A DNA stretch of 64,000 nucleotides. It comes from an uncultured Erwinia sp. (GTDB lineage: Bacteria; Pseudomonadota; Gammaproteobacteria; Enterobacterales; Enterobacteriaceae). The translations under genes were made by a program, and so were the position numbers. Of the stretch, positions 17,282 to 26,764 are shown piece by piece; positions within the stretch are counted from its first letter, which is position 1, and the number at the start of each line of letters is the position of its first letter. The notes beneath the pieces were generated by a model, which was not told where the DNA came from, did no database searches, and saw only the letters and a program-made list of their open reading frames with translations. Location: positions 43,910-107,909 of the forward strand of contig CAMIKG010000009.1 in assembly GCA_946221915.1 (NCBI GenBank), read 5' to 3'.

Positions 17282-20200
17282 ATGAAAAGAATGTTGATAA
17301 ACGCAACTCAGCAGGAAGAGTTGCGTGTTGCACTGGTTGATGGACAACGCCTGTACGACCTGGACATTGAAAGTCCCGGACACGAACAGAAAAAGGCCAA
17401 CATCTATAAAGGCAAGATCACTCGTATTGAACCCAGCCTCGAAGCCGCTTTTGTTGATTACGGCGCTGAAAGGCACGGTTTCCTTCCTCTGAAAGAAATT
17501 TCCCGCGAATACTTCCCTGCTAACTACAACGCGCACGGCCGTCCGAATATCAAAGATGTTCTGCGTGAAGGCCAGGAAGTCATTGTCCAGATTGATAAAG
17601 AAGAACGTGGCAACAAAGGCGCCGCGCTGACCACCTTTATCAGCCTTGCGGGCAGCTATCTGGTACTGATGCCGAACAACCCGCGCGCGGGTGGTATCTC
17701 GCGCCGCATCGAAGGCGATGACCGTACCGAACTGAAAGAAGCACTCTCTTCACTGGAACTGCCGGATGGCATGGGCCTGATCGTGCGCACTGCTGGCGTC
17801 GGCAAATCCGCCGAAGCGCTGCAGTGGGACCTCAGCTTCCGTATGAAACACTGGGAAGCGATCAAGAAAGCCGCAGACAGCCGCCCGGCGCCCTTCCTGA
17901 TCCATCAGGAAAGCAACGTCATCGTGCGTGCCTTCCGCGATTACCTGCGCCAGGACATTGGTGAAATCCTGATCGATAACCCGAAAGTGCTGGAGCTGGC
18001 ACGCCAGCATATCGCCGCACTCGGCCGTCCGGATTTCAGCAGCAAAATCAAACTGTACACCGGTGAAATTCCGCTGTTCAGCCACTACCAGATCGAATCG
18101 CAGATTGAATCCGCCTTCCAGCGCGAAGTGCGTCTGCCTTCCGGTGGTTCTATCGTTATCGACACCACCGAAGCACTGACGGCGATTGATATCAACTCAG
18201 CCCGCGCCACTCGCGGCGGCGATATCGAAGAAACCGCGTTTAACACCAACCTGGAAGCGGCCGATGAGATTGCCCGCCAGCTGCGTCTGCGTGACCTCGG
18301 CGGCTTGATCGTCATCGACTTTATCGATATGACGCCAGTACGCCACCAGCGTGCGGTGGAAAACCGCCTGCGTGAAGCCGTCCGTCAGGATCGCGCGCGT
18401 ATCCAGATCAGCCATATCTCGCGTTTCGGCCTGCTGGAGATGTCGCGTCAGCGTCTCAGCCCGTCACTGGGTGAATCCAGCCATCACGTCTGCCCGCGCT
18501 GTAGCGGCACCGGCACCATCCGTGATAACGAATCGCTGTCACTCTCCATTCTGCGACTGATTGAAGAAGAAGCGCTGAAAGAGAACACCCGCGAAGTCCA
18601 TGCCATTGTTCCGGTGCAAATCGCCTCTTACCTGCTGAACGAAAAACGTGATGCGGTCAGCGCGATTGAAAAACGCCAGGGCGGCGTGCGTGCTATCATC
18701 GTGCCAAACGATCAGATGGAAACTCCGCACTACTCGGTACTGCGCGTGCGCAACGGCGAAGAGACGCAAACTCTCAGCTATCATCTGCCGAAGCTGCATG
18801 AAGCCGAAATGGCGCTGCCTTCCGAAGAAGAGCACGCTGAGCGTAAACGTCCTGAGCAGCCTGCTCTGGCGGCATTTGTGATGCCAGACGCGCCACCTGC
18901 ACCGCAGGAAAAAGCCCAGGCAACGCCAGATGTTGTGCCAGCTGCACAGCAGCCAGGCGCGACCGTCGCACCGCAGCCGGGTCTGTTTAGCCGCCTGCTG
19001 GGTGGTCTGAAGAAACTGTTCGGTACAGAAGAAACCGCCAGCGTCCAGACACAGCCAGCGCCGGAAGAAAAAACCGCCGCGAGTGAGGAAAAGGCGCCGC
19101 GTGGTGAACGCCGCAACAACCGCCGCAACGGTAACAACAACCGTCGCGACCGCAATGGCGACCGTGCTAATCGCGAACGCAACAGCGAAGGCCGAGATAA
19201 TCGTGACAACCGCGATAATCGTGATAATCGAGATAGCCGCGACAATCGCGATAGCCGCGACAATCGCGATAACCGCGAAAATCGCGAACCGCGCGAAGAC
19301 AATCGTCGCAACAAGCGTAACGCCGCCGCTGGCGAACAGCGTGACGATCGTCAGCAGCCGGTAAACGAAGAAGCACGTAACCCGCAGCGTGACGAGCAGC
19401 AACAGCAACGCCGTGAACAGCGCGCTGAACGTCAGCGTCGCCGTCAGGAAGAGAAGCGTCAGCAGCAGGAAGTCAGCGTCGGACAGGCAACCAGCGAAGA
19501 GCATGTGGATCAGCAAAACGCCGAAAGCGAAGAGAACGTTCAGGTCATGCCGCGTCGTAAGCCGCGCCAGCTGAACCAGAAAATTCGTATCGGTGCAGCA
19601 GATGAGTCACAGGCAACCGCAGCCCCGGCAGAAGAAGCGCCTGCCGCCGCCCTGCCAGCACCAGTGGAAAACGTCAGCGACGAGCAGGACGATGCGGAAA
19701 ACCGCGAGAACATGCCACGCCGCTCACGCCGTTCACCACGTCATCTGCGCGTGAGTGGCCAGCGCCGTCGTCGTTATCGCGACGAGCGTTATCCAGCTCA
19801 GTCGCCGATGCCAGTTAGCTTCGCCGCCGCCGCACCAGAAATGGCCTCCGGCAAAGTGTGGATCAACTATTCGCAACCTCAGGTGCAGGACGCGCCAGCA
19901 ATGACTGATGCCGTTGCGGAACAAAACGATGAACCGCAATTCAACATCATCACTGCACCGGCAGTCGCCGCTGAAGCTCAGCAGGCTGCAGAGGTAGTCA
20001 CACCAGAACAGGTGTCTGATGCACCGGCGACACTGGTTGAAACCGAACACACCGCGGCAATTGCTGCGCCGGTGGACGAACAACCTGCCGTAATCGCGCC
20101 AGCGGATGAAGCAGTTGCGGAGCAAACTGCCGCCGCTGCACAACCTGCGGATAGCGTGGCTGATGAACCGGCGGAAGCGTCGGAAGAAGACGGTCGCAAA

Positions 20201-20632
20201 GCGGTTGCCATCGCGCTGGAAGCGGCAGAAGCGGCACCAAAAGCCATTGATGACGCAGAACCTGCAACAGCTGAAGAGAAGCCACAGCCTGCAGCAGAAG
20301 TCGCCGCAGAAATTGCCAGCACCGCGCCAGCGGATGTCAGCGAAGCGGTAGCTGCGCAGGTTGAAGAAATTACGGCTGCCCAGGAGAGCGTGGCAGAGCC
20401 AGTGGTGAGCGCACCAGCACCTGTCGTTGCGGCGCCACAGCCCGCAGTGGCACAGGGTAACTGGAAACACTTTGCCAGTGCGCCAATGACCAAAGCGCCA
20501 GCGCCAGAGTGGCAGCCAGAACCTGAGCGTCACAGCAACTGGGTACGCCCTGCTTTCAACTTCGAAGGTAAAGGCGCAGCAGGTGGTCACAGCGCTACGC
20601 ATCAGGCGACAGCTCCGGCAACTCGTCCTTAA
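17282..20632 (+). CDS. rne: Ribonuclease E
   Basis: The essential endonuclease of mRNA decay and rRNA/tRNA processing, and scaffold of the degradosome at the inner membrane. The N-terminal half keeps E. coli numbering exactly: S1 domain about 35-125, metal ligands Asp303 and Asp346, zinc-link Cys404 and Cys407 in CPRCSGTG. Residues from about 520 on are disordered: the membrane-binding helix LFSRLLGGLKKLFG, arginine-rich RNA-binding stretches, an RDN/RDS repeat tract, Ala/Glu/Pro-rich linkers, and a C-terminal segment ending with WVRPAFNFEGKGAAGGHS that probably binds PNPase. At 1116 residues it is longer than E. coli (1061), the growth being in the disordered half. Confidence 0.97.
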   Translation: MKRMLINATQQEELRVALVDGQRLYDLDIESPGHEQKKANIYKGKITRIEPSLEAAFVDYGAERHGFLPLKEISREYFPANYNAHGRPNIKDVLREGQEVIVQIDKEERGNKGAALTTFISLAGSYLVLMPNNPRAGGISRRIEGDDRTELKEALSSLELPDGMGLIVRTAGVGKSAEALQWDLSFRMKHWEAIKKAADSRPAPFLIHQESNVIVRAFRDYLRQDIGEILIDNPKVLELARQHIAALGRPDFSSKIKLYTGEIPLFSHYQIESQIESAFQREVRLPSGGSIVIDTTEALTAIDINSARATRGGDIEETAFNTNLEAADEIARQLRLRDLGGLIVIDFIDMTPVRHQRAVENRLREAVRQDRARIQISHISRFGLLEMSRQRLSPSLGESSHHVCPRCSGTGTIRDNESLSLSILRLIEEEALKENTREVHAIVPVQIASYLLNEKRDAVSAIEKRQGGVRAIIVPNDQMETPHYSVLRVRNGEETQTLSYHLPKLHEAEMALPSEEEHAERKRPEQPALAAFVMPDAPPAPQEKAQATPDVVPAAQQPGATVAPQPGLFSRLLGGLKKLFGTEETASVQTQPAPEEKTAASEEKAPRGERRNNRRNGNNNRRDRNGDRANRERNSEGRDNRDNRDNRDNRDSRDNRDSRDNRDNRENREPREDNRRNKRNAAAGEQRDDRQQPVNEEARNPQRDEQQQQRREQRAERQRRRQEEKRQQQEVSVGQATSEEHVDQQNAESEENVQVMPRRKPRQLNQKIRIGAADESQATAAPAEEAPAAALPAPVENVSDEQDDAENRENMPRRSRRSPRHLRVSGQRRRRYRDERYPAQSPMPVSFAAAAPEMASGKVWINYSQPQVQDAPAMTDAVAEQNDEPQFNIITAPAVAAEAQQAAEVVTPEQVSDAPATLVETEHTAAIAAPVDEQPAVIAPADEAVAEQTAAAAQPADSVADEPAEASEEDGRKAVAIALEAAEAAPKAIDDAEPATAEEKPQPAAEVAAEIASTAPADVSEAVAAQVEEITAAQESVAEPVVSAPAPVVAAPQPAVAQGNWKHFASAPMTKAPAPEWQPEPERHSNWVRPAFNFEGKGAAGGHSATHQATAPATRP
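19192..19302 (+). repeat. Tandem 9-base repeat coding RDN/RDS tripeptides in rne
   Basis: About ten near-identical 9-base units (CGNGANAAN type) code for consecutive Arg-Asp-Asn or Arg-Asp-Ser triplets and then Arg-Glu-Asn. The tract lies in the arginine-rich RNA-binding part of RNase E. Such a short in-frame repeat can expand or contract by slippage. Confidence 0.85.
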
Positions 20633-20696
20633 GTCGCTTCCTCTCCCTGTCACCGGGAGAGGCTGAGATAAGCTGGCTCCCTGAGAGCTAACTAAC

Positions 20697-20727
20697 ATCC
20701 CCTGGCCTGGCCGGGGGATTTTTTTTA
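20697..20727 (+). terminator. Terminator after rne
   Basis: A hairpin TCCCCTGGC/GGCCGGGGGA with a small loop is followed by eight Ts. A second strong hairpin CCTCTCCC/GGGAGAGG lies at 20639-20662, just after the rne stop. Confidence 0.8.
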
Positions 20728-20784
20728 TCTGCGGCCAGCGCAGGTTCGCAGGGGCGATTTATTTTGCCGCCATCTCTAATTGCA

Positions 20785-20898
20785 TTCCCTCCCCCTTAAA
20801 ATGGGAGAGGGCCAGGGAGGGGGAGTACACAACTGAGATGCGGAGTCGTTTGCTCCCCCATCCCAGCCTTCCCCCGCCTTGCGGGGGAAGGGGCAGAA
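20785..20898. repeat. Dispersed intergenic repeat, copy A
   Basis: Two palindromic parts: a CCCTCCCCC/GGGAGGGGG type arm pair, then GCTCCCCCATCCCAGCCTTC followed by CCCCGCnnnGCGGGG and AAGG. Copy B at 38.5 kb shares the whole layout and long identical stretches; copies C and D at 46.4 and 59.6 kb are more diverged. The rest of 20899-21048 shows no gene. Confidence 0.7.
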
Positions 20899-21048
20899 GA
20901 GTGCCGTCCTGTGTCAATCGCGCAACTATTCAGCTTTAGCGGCAGACATCGCCATTAACGACCAGGTGCTGCTTTCGCCTTCCGCTGAGCACTTTCCCCT
21001 TCCCTGTCTTTCTTACTCTCCTGCCTGCCAGTTCAGCCATTTCCAGGC

Positions 21049-21086
21049 AAAAAAAATCCCGTTAACCGCTTGCGCAGGTAACGGGA
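21049..21086 (-). terminator. Terminator after flgL
   Basis: On the minus strand the stem CCCGTTACC/GGTTAACGGG (one bulged base) is followed by a run of eight Ts. It ends the flgKL transcript. Confidence 0.8.
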
Positions 21087-21132
21087 AAAAACAAACGTGC
21101 CCGGTTTAAGCACGTTTAAATTTTAGATAAGT

Positions 21133-22098
21133 TTACTTATTCAGCTGGAACAGTGACATCTGGGACATGCTGCTGAAGGTCGAATAAGAAGCCTGCAGCG
21201 CTGCCTGACGCATGGTGTAGGAAGAAATCGAACTGGTGATATCCGCATCCACCAGGTTACTCATCTGGGTGGTATAGGTCAGATCGCGGTCATCACCGAG
21301 GTTATCGAGATTTTCCAGTTCCTGCAGCTGAGTACCGGTTTCTGAGCGTACAGAAAGGACGTTATTCAGCGAGTTATTCAGGCTACGGTTAGCTGTAGCA
21401 ATCGCCGCGCTGTACGTATCTGTTACCGTCGAGTCCTGGCCATCCTGCGGCACTTTCAGCGCCGCAATCGCGTTGTTCAGCATGGTGAACAGATCGTTTT
21501 CAGCGGTACCATCATCTTCCAGCTTGGCGGTACTGGTCAGCGACTGGAAAATCTGCTCACCAGTATGGCTGACGGTCATAGTACGCGTGGAGTCAACTTT
21601 CTGGCTAATCGCCTCATCACCACCCACGTAGGTCACTGCGCCGGTGGTTTCATCCTGCACAAAAGGCGCAGTATCGGTCTGATAGCCAGCGAACAGATAG
21701 CGGCCGTTACCATCGGTGGTGTTTGCCAGGTTCAGAATCTGGTCACGTATACCTTCCAGCTGAGTCGCCAGTGAGGCACGGTCATCATCGTTCAACGTAC
21801 CGTTACCGGCGTTAACAATCAGTGTCTGTGCAGACTGAATGCTGGTTGTAACGTTTTGCAACGTGCTCTCTTCCAGCGACAGGTTCTGGGTCGCGAAATC
21901 GCGCGCCAGCGAGTATTGTTTGCTCTGCGCCTGCGTCTGCTGCAGCAGGATGGCGTTCGCCGAAGCAATAGGATCATCTGACGGGTTAACCACCCGTTTG
22001 CCGGAGGACATCTGCTCCCCCGCTTTCAGCCAGGAAGACTGCGCATCAAGAATTGACTTGGTCTGCTGGCTGTACATCGTCACGGTGCTAATACGCAT
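21133..22098 (-). CDS. flgL: Flagellar hook-filament junction protein FlgL (HAP3)
   Basis: The second junction protein between hook and filament, exported through the flagellar type III system. At 321 residues it is near the E. coli 317. The N-terminal heptad region MRISTVTMYSQQTKSILDAQ and the C-terminal helix with SYTMRQAALQASYSTFSSMSQ are the flagellin-like coiled-coil ends. It lies 39 bases after flgK and is probably cotranscribed from the sigma-28 promoter upstream of flgK. The hook protein gene it would cap is missing from this cluster. Confidence 0.94.
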   Translation of the reverse strand: MRISTVTMYSQQTKSILDAQSSWLKAGEQMSSGKRVVNPSDDPIASANAILLQQTQAQSKQYSLARDFATQNLSLEESTLQNVTTSIQSAQTLIVNAGNGTLNDDDRASLATQLEGIRDQILNLANTTDGNGRYLFAGYQTDTAPFVQDETTGAVTYVGGDEAISQKVDSTRTMTVSHTGEQIFQSLTSTAKLEDDGTAENDLFTMLNNAIAALKVPQDGQDSTVTDTYSAAIATANRSLNNSLNNVLSVRSETGTQLQELENLDNLGDDRDLTYTTQMSNLVDADITSSISSYTMRQAALQASYSTFSSMSQMSLFQLNK

Positions 22099-22137
22099 GT
22101 GTTAAATCCTTATTCGTTACTCATCAACCACGAATGC

Positions 22138-23796
22138 TTATCGAATGCTCATCAGCGCATCAAAGATAGTAGATGCGGTCTGCAACACCTGGGCATTAGC
22201 CAGATAGTACTGCTGGAATTGCTGCAGATTGACATACTCTTCATCGAGGCTGACACCGGAAATCGACTGCTGACGCTCGGTCAGCTGCGTCACCACTTCT
22301 GACTGCGTGGTGCTGGCCGTTTCCAGGGAATTGGTTTTGTTACCGACCACGCTGACCATCTGCGCGTAGGCCTGGCTCAGCGTCTTTTTGCCGTTAACCA
22401 GTGAGGCACTTTGCAGATCGAGTAATTTCTGCGCATTGGTGTTATCACTCACGCCGCTGGTTGCCGAGGACGCTGCAGCAACCTGGCCTTCGTCAGTGAT
22501 CGCAACACTCATATTAACGATCGCATTACTGACAGGCTTCACGACAAAACTGTCTTTTGCAGCCACGCCCGTTGCGTCGCTGATGGTCACTTCCAGACCG
22601 TCAAAATTCAGCGTTGGTTCGCCAGTGTCGGCATTGGTGCCCGTTGTCACGGTGGCGGAGGTGTTGTCCGACAGGCGCGTCACGGTCCAGCTGGTGCCGT
22701 TGTAGGCCACCTTGTAATCAGTCGCCTGCACTTCACTGCTGTCACGGCTGGTCACTGCCAGGCTGGCGGTACCGGTGTTCTTGCTGTTAGCGCTGACGGA
22801 AGCCGCACCAATATTGAAGAAGGCGGCGCCGGCAGCACCATCGGCGTCAAAACCGGCTTCGTGCTGCTCGTTAAAGGCATCGGCAAACACCAGCGCCATC
22901 TGGTTCAGGTTGTTACGCGCCGTGGTTAAATCTTCCGTGCGGAACTTAAGCGTACCTGCCAGTGAACCGGTGGTGATCTGGCTTTCCGGGATCTCGACGT
23001 TACCCGCAGCGCTGTCAACGTAGCCGACAGTCAGTTTCGATGCATCGCTGCTGGAGTTCATCGCCACCAGCTGGCGGGTGCTGTTGCCGGTAACCAGCGT
23101 AATGCCATTACCGACAGAGATATTGTAGTTACCGTCCTGCTCGGAAACGGTCACACCGATAATATCGTTCAGTTCGCTGACCAGCTGATCGCGCTGATCC
23201 AGCAGGTTATTTGGCGTCGCACTGCCACCTGCCGCCGTCAGCTTGGTGATCTGCTGGTTCAGGCTGGCAATCTGTGTGGCATAGGAGTTGATCTGCTCAA
23301 CGCTGGAGCTGATGGTGGTGTTCACACCCGCATCCAGGTTACGCAGATATTCATCTGTGGTTTTGAACTGGCTGACCAGTCCCTGCGCCTGGCTCAGCAA
23401 TGTCTGACGTGCAGAGGCATCGTCGGCGCTGCTCACCACGTTTTGTACTGCAGTGAAGAAGTTCTGCAGAGTCGAAGACAAACTGGTGGTGGAGCTGGCG
23501 AACAGATCGTCAATGTTGGAGATCTGGCTGTATTGCGCAGTCAGCGCACTGCTGGTCGCGCTGGCGCCACGCAGCTGATTGGTAATAAATGAGTCGTACT
23601 CACGGTTGATGCCGACCACATTGACACCATTACCGTAGTAGCTGTTGCCAATCATGGTGCTGCTTGCCTGGCTTAACGCAACTGTCTGTCGCGTGTATCC
23701 GCTAACCGTATAGTTACTGATGTTGTTACTGGTGGTATTAATTGCCGCCTGGGCGGCTGTCAAACCGCTCAGTGCGGAGTTAATTAAGCTGGACAT
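22138..23796 (-). CDS. flgK: Flagellar hook-associated protein FlgK (HAP1)
   Basis: The first junction protein placed on the hook. At 552 residues it is close to E. coli (547). The N terminus MSSLINSALSGLTAAQAAIN has the rod/hook-family motif with NNISNYTVSGYTRQ, and the C terminus carries EEYVNLQQFQQYYLANAQVL. A sigma-28 promoter lies about 95-120 bases upstream, so it can be made independently of the flgB operon. Confidence 0.95.
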   Translation of the reverse strand: MSSLINSALSGLTAAQAAINTTSNNISNYTVSGYTRQTVALSQASSTMIGNSYYGNGVNVVGINREYDSFITNQLRGASATSSALTAQYSQISNIDDLFASSTTSLSSTLQNFFTAVQNVVSSADDASARQTLLSQAQGLVSQFKTTDEYLRNLDAGVNTTISSSVEQINSYATQIASLNQQITKLTAAGGSATPNNLLDQRDQLVSELNDIIGVTVSEQDGNYNISVGNGITLVTGNSTRQLVAMNSSSDASKLTVGYVDSAAGNVEIPESQITTGSLAGTLKFRTEDLTTARNNLNQMALVFADAFNEQHEAGFDADGAAGAAFFNIGAASVSANSKNTGTASLAVTSRDSSEVQATDYKVAYNGTSWTVTRLSDNTSATVTTGTNADTGEPTLNFDGLEVTISDATGVAAKDSFVVKPVSNAIVNMSVAITDEGQVAAASSATSGVSDNTNAQKLLDLQSASLVNGKKTLSQAYAQMVSVVGNKTNSLETASTTQSEVVTQLTERQQSISGVSLDEEYVNLQQFQQYYLANAQVLQTASTIFDALMSIR

Positions 23797-23890
23797 GTCG
23801 GTTCCTCGTTTTCCCGTGCGACGCGCGGGCCGGCATTTGACTATCAGGTCGCCGGTGAGACATTAATTCCCTCTGCCCGGCCTGTAGTTG

Positions 23891-23917
23891 TTATCGGCGT
23901 TTTTAAGTAAAACTTGA
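23891..23917 (-). promoter_or_regulatory. Sigma-28 (FliA) promoter of flgKL
   Basis: On the minus strand TCAAGTTT-N11-GCCGATAA matches the flagellar class III consensus TAAAGTTT-N11-GCCGATAA in all but one base. It lies between flgJ and flgK and directs flgKL. Confidence 0.9.
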
Positions 23918-23926
23918 GAGAAAAAA

Positions 23927-24871
23927 TCAGAACAAAGTGCTCAAATCGCTGCTGTAGGCTTTCGCGACTTTATCGCCCATTTGTTTGAATTGCTGGATCA
24001 TTCCCGTCAATTTCTGCGCATAATTTGGATCGGTGGCGTAACCCGCCGCCTGCAATGCGCGTGCGCCCTGCTCTGCGGTTGAGGCACTGGCCACCGCGGC
24101 ATAACGCGGGTTATTACTGAGCAGGTTGACGTAGTCCGTTAATGCTTCGGCATAGGAACCGTAAACACGGAAGCTGGCCTTCACTTTTTTCGCCACGCCG
24201 TTTTCATATTCGGTGGTGGTGATTTCTGTTTTATCACCTTCCCAGCTGCCGGTCGCTTTAATGCCGAACAGGTTATAACTCGGCCGGCCGTCTGCGGTCA
24301 TAATCTGGCGCTGGCCCCAGCCAGACTCCAGTGCGGCCTGCGCCAGAATCAGATGATGCGGAATGCCGCTCTGCGCACTGGCCTGCTGCGCCGGTTGTGA
24401 CAGCTTGGCAAGGAAGTCGCTGCTGGTCCCGCTCAGTTCAGCGCCGCCGCCCGCTGGCGACAGCTTCGGTACGGCACGGCGCACCATCCGTTCCAGCTCA
24501 GCGGAGGGCATGTTGTTGAAAAAGGTGCGATCCAGCGCCATCGGGATAGTACCGGCCTTCTCATCCAGTGCAGCAGGCGGCACCATCTGCTTGACGATCA
24601 GGTCCGCCATCCCCAGCCCTTTGGCGCCAATTTGTTGCGCAATCTGCTGATCGTACATTGAGGTGTACATACGCGTCTGTTCGGTGCTGAGCATGCCATC
24701 CTGCGGCAGTGCCTGGCGCATGCTTTTCAGCATCATCTGTACGAACATCCCCTCAACCTGCTTCGCTACCTCCAGCGCCTTGCCCTTCGGGTCCTGGCTG
24801 GCCTGGTGTTTCAGCTCGTTCAGTGAGCGGCTGTCGTAAGCCGCGTTCATCAGTGACTGCGTATCGTTCAT
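23927..24871 (-). CDS. flgJ: Flagellar rod assembly protein and muramidase FlgJ
   Basis: Caps the growing rod and opens the peptidoglycan for it. I place the start at 24871 (MNDTQSLMNAAYDSRSLNEL), which overlaps the flgI stop as TAATG and gives 314 residues; the frame extends ten codons upstream into flgI. The N-terminal rod-cap domain has VEGMFVQMMLKSMR. The C-terminal GH73 glucosaminidase domain starts near SGIPHHLILAQAALESGWGQ, where the glutamate is catalytic. Complete. Confidence 0.94.
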   Translation of the reverse strand: MNDTQSLMNAAYDSRSLNELKHQASQDPKGKALEVAKQVEGMFVQMMLKSMRQALPQDGMLSTEQTRMYTSMYDQQIAQQIGAKGLGMADLIVKQMVPPAALDEKAGTIPMALDRTFFNNMPSAELERMVRRAVPKLSPAGGGAELSGTSSDFLAKLSQPAQQASAQSGIPHHLILAQAALESGWGQRQIMTADGRPSYNLFGIKATGSWEGDKTEITTTEYENGVAKKVKASFRVYGSYAEALTDYVNLLSNNPRYAAVASASTAEQGARALQAAGYATDPNYAQKLTGMIQQFKQMGDKVAKAYSSDLSTLF

Positions 24872-25980
24872 TAGATCACTTCCAGTTTGGCGCGCAGACA
24901 ACCGGCGCTCTGCATTGATTGCAGGATAGACATCAGGTCCATCGGCGTGGCGCCCAGTGCGTTCAGTGCCCGCACCACGGTGTTCAGGTTGGCACTGGCG
25001 TTAACCCGCTGTAGCGCGCCGCCTTCCTGACGCAGATCGATCTGGGTCTGCGGCGTCACCACCGTCTGACCACCGGCCAGCGGTGTGTTCGGCTGGTTGA
25101 CGTTCTGTGTCTGGTTCACGGTGACAGAGAGATTACCCTGCGCAACCGCACAAGAACTCAGCGTCACTTCGCGGTTCATCACCACCGAACCGGTGCGCGA
25201 GTTGATAATCACTTTTGCATCCTGGATCGGTACAGACACGTCAATATTCTGGATATCGGCCAGCAGACGTACCTGCGAACTGTTATTGGCCGTGGTGCGG
25301 ATCTGCACGGTACGCGCATCCAGCGCCGTCGCAGAGCCATAGCCACCGCGGCTGTTCACCGCATCGGCAATGCGCTGCGCCATGGAGAAGTCTTCTTCAT
25401 TCAGCTGCAGATTGATGGTGCTCTGAGTACCAAAGTTGCTGGCCAGTTCACGTTCAATGGTTGCGCCGCCGGTGATACGACCGCCGTTCAGCTGGTTAAC
25501 CTGCACGCTGCTGCCGCCTGCCGCCGCACCTGCGCCACCCACCAGCACGTTACCCTGCGCCAGTGCATACACCTGGTTATCCACCCCTTTTAGCGGCGTC
25601 ATTAACAGCGTGCCGCCACGCAGGCTTTTGGCGTTACCCATTGAAGAGACGACAACATCAATCTGCTGTCCCTGACGGCCAAATGCCGGCAGCTTCGCCG
25701 TCACCATCACCGCCGCCACGTTTTTCAGCTGCATATTGGTGCCGGCCGGCACGGTAATACCGAGCTGCGACAACATGTTGTTCAGCGACTGAGTGGTGAA
25801 CGGCGTCTGTGTCGTCTGGTCGCCGGTGCCATCCAGGCCAACCACCAGACCGTAACCAATCAGCGAGTTGTCGCGCACGCCCTGCACCGTAGTGAGATCG
25901 CGAATGCGGTCCGCCGATGCCAGCGCGCTGAAACCGAGCAGCAGGGAAAATGCTGCACGAAGTAAAAGTGATTTACGCAT
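24871..25980 (-). CDS. flgI: Flagellar P-ring protein FlgI
   Basis: Forms the periplasmic P ring around the rod. At 369 residues it has a clear signal peptide (MRKSLLLRAAFSLLLGFSALASA) and the typical start of the mature protein DRIRDLTTVQGVRDNSLIGYG. The two conserved cysteines, one in SSCAVAQG and one in SAGCLRAK, form the known disulphide. It lies 9 bases after flgH and overlaps flgJ by one base. Confidence 0.96.
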   Translation of the reverse strand: MRKSLLLRAAFSLLLGFSALASADRIRDLTTVQGVRDNSLIGYGLVVGLDGTGDQTTQTPFTTQSLNNMLSQLGITVPAGTNMQLKNVAAVMVTAKLPAFGRQGQQIDVVVSSMGNAKSLRGGTLLMTPLKGVDNQVYALAQGNVLVGGAGAAAGGSSVQVNQLNGGRITGGATIERELASNFGTQSTINLQLNEEDFSMAQRIADAVNSRGGYGSATALDARTVQIRTTANNSSQVRLLADIQNIDVSVPIQDAKVIINSRTGSVVMNREVTLSSCAVAQGNLSVTVNQTQNVNQPNTPLAGGQTVVTPQTQIDLRQEGGALQRVNASANLNTVVRALNALGATPMDLMSILQSMQSAGCLRAKLEVI

Positions 25981-25989
25981 AGTAACCTC

Positions 25990-26691
25990 TTAGAACGGCG
26001 CCACGTTCAGGAAGAAACGTTGCAGCCAGCCCATATTCTGCGCTTCGTTGATGTAGCCGTTGCCGACATACTCGATACGCGCGTCTGCCACCTGGCTGGA
26101 GACAACAGTGTTGCTTCCGCTGATGGTGCGTGGATTGACCACGCCGGAGAAGCGAATAAATTCGGTGCCCTGGTTGATGGCAATCTGCTTCTCACCCACC
26201 ACTTTCAGGTTACCGTTTGGCAATAGCTGATTAACGGTAACGGTGATGGTGCCGGTAAAGGTATTGTTCGCCGATGCGCCACCTTTACCTTCGAAATCGT
26301 TTTTGCCGCTGGCTTCGGCGCTGGCTTTATCCCCATCCAGCAACCCGGCAAGCGCACGCGGAACCGCCGTCAGGCCAACATTGGTGCTGCCGTCACGACT
26401 GGCGTTAGCCGAAGAACTCTTACTGGCGCTAACATTTTCCTGCAGTGTAATCGTCAGCGTGTCGCCAATATTACGTGGACGACGATCTTCAAACAGTGGC
26501 TGGTAGCCGTAGTTCATTGGCATCACCCCCTGGAAAATCGACCCGTTCACCACAGGTGGTGAAGATGGCATCGGTTGCGCCGTTGTCGAACCTTCCACTA
26601 AAGGGGTGCGCGGAATAATGGCGCAACCGTTAAGCGTCAGCAGCAAACCGGCTACCAACAAACGAGGCTTGAGATGTAATTGCTTCGCCAC
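25990..26691 (-). CDS. flgH: Flagellar L-ring lipoprotein FlgH
   Basis: Forms the L ring in the outer membrane. A lipoprotein signal ends in the lipobox LNGC with Cys23. The mature part includes GSIFQGVMPMNYGYQPLFED and FEGKGGASANNTFTGTITV, all standard. 233 residues. The 73-base gap to flgG holds a small AGGGCGG/CCGCCCT hairpin (26722-26744) that may be an RNA processing or partial stop signal. Confidence 0.95.
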   Translation of the reverse strand: MAKQLHLKPRLLVAGLLLTLNGCAIIPRTPLVEGSTTAQPMPSSPPVVNGSIFQGVMPMNYGYQPLFEDRRPRNIGDTLTITLQENVSASKSSSANASRDGSTNVGLTAVPRALAGLLDGDKASAEASGKNDFEGKGGASANNTFTGTITVTVNQLLPNGNLKVVGEKQIAINQGTEFIRFSGVVNPRTISGSNTVVSSQVADARIEYVGNGYINEAQNMGWLQRFFLNVAPF

Positions 26692-26764
26692 GGAATCACT
26701 ACCTTTTTAAGAGTCTGTATGAGGGCGGAAGAGAGCACCGCCCTTACTACGAAGGTCTGCGACC

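Noticed and set aside
18539..20698. Long minus-strand open frames opposite the rne C-terminal half (up to 325 codons)
   Set aside because: They are mirror frames of the repetitive, GC-rich rne coding sequence; their products are low-complexity and no ribosome-binding sites fit.
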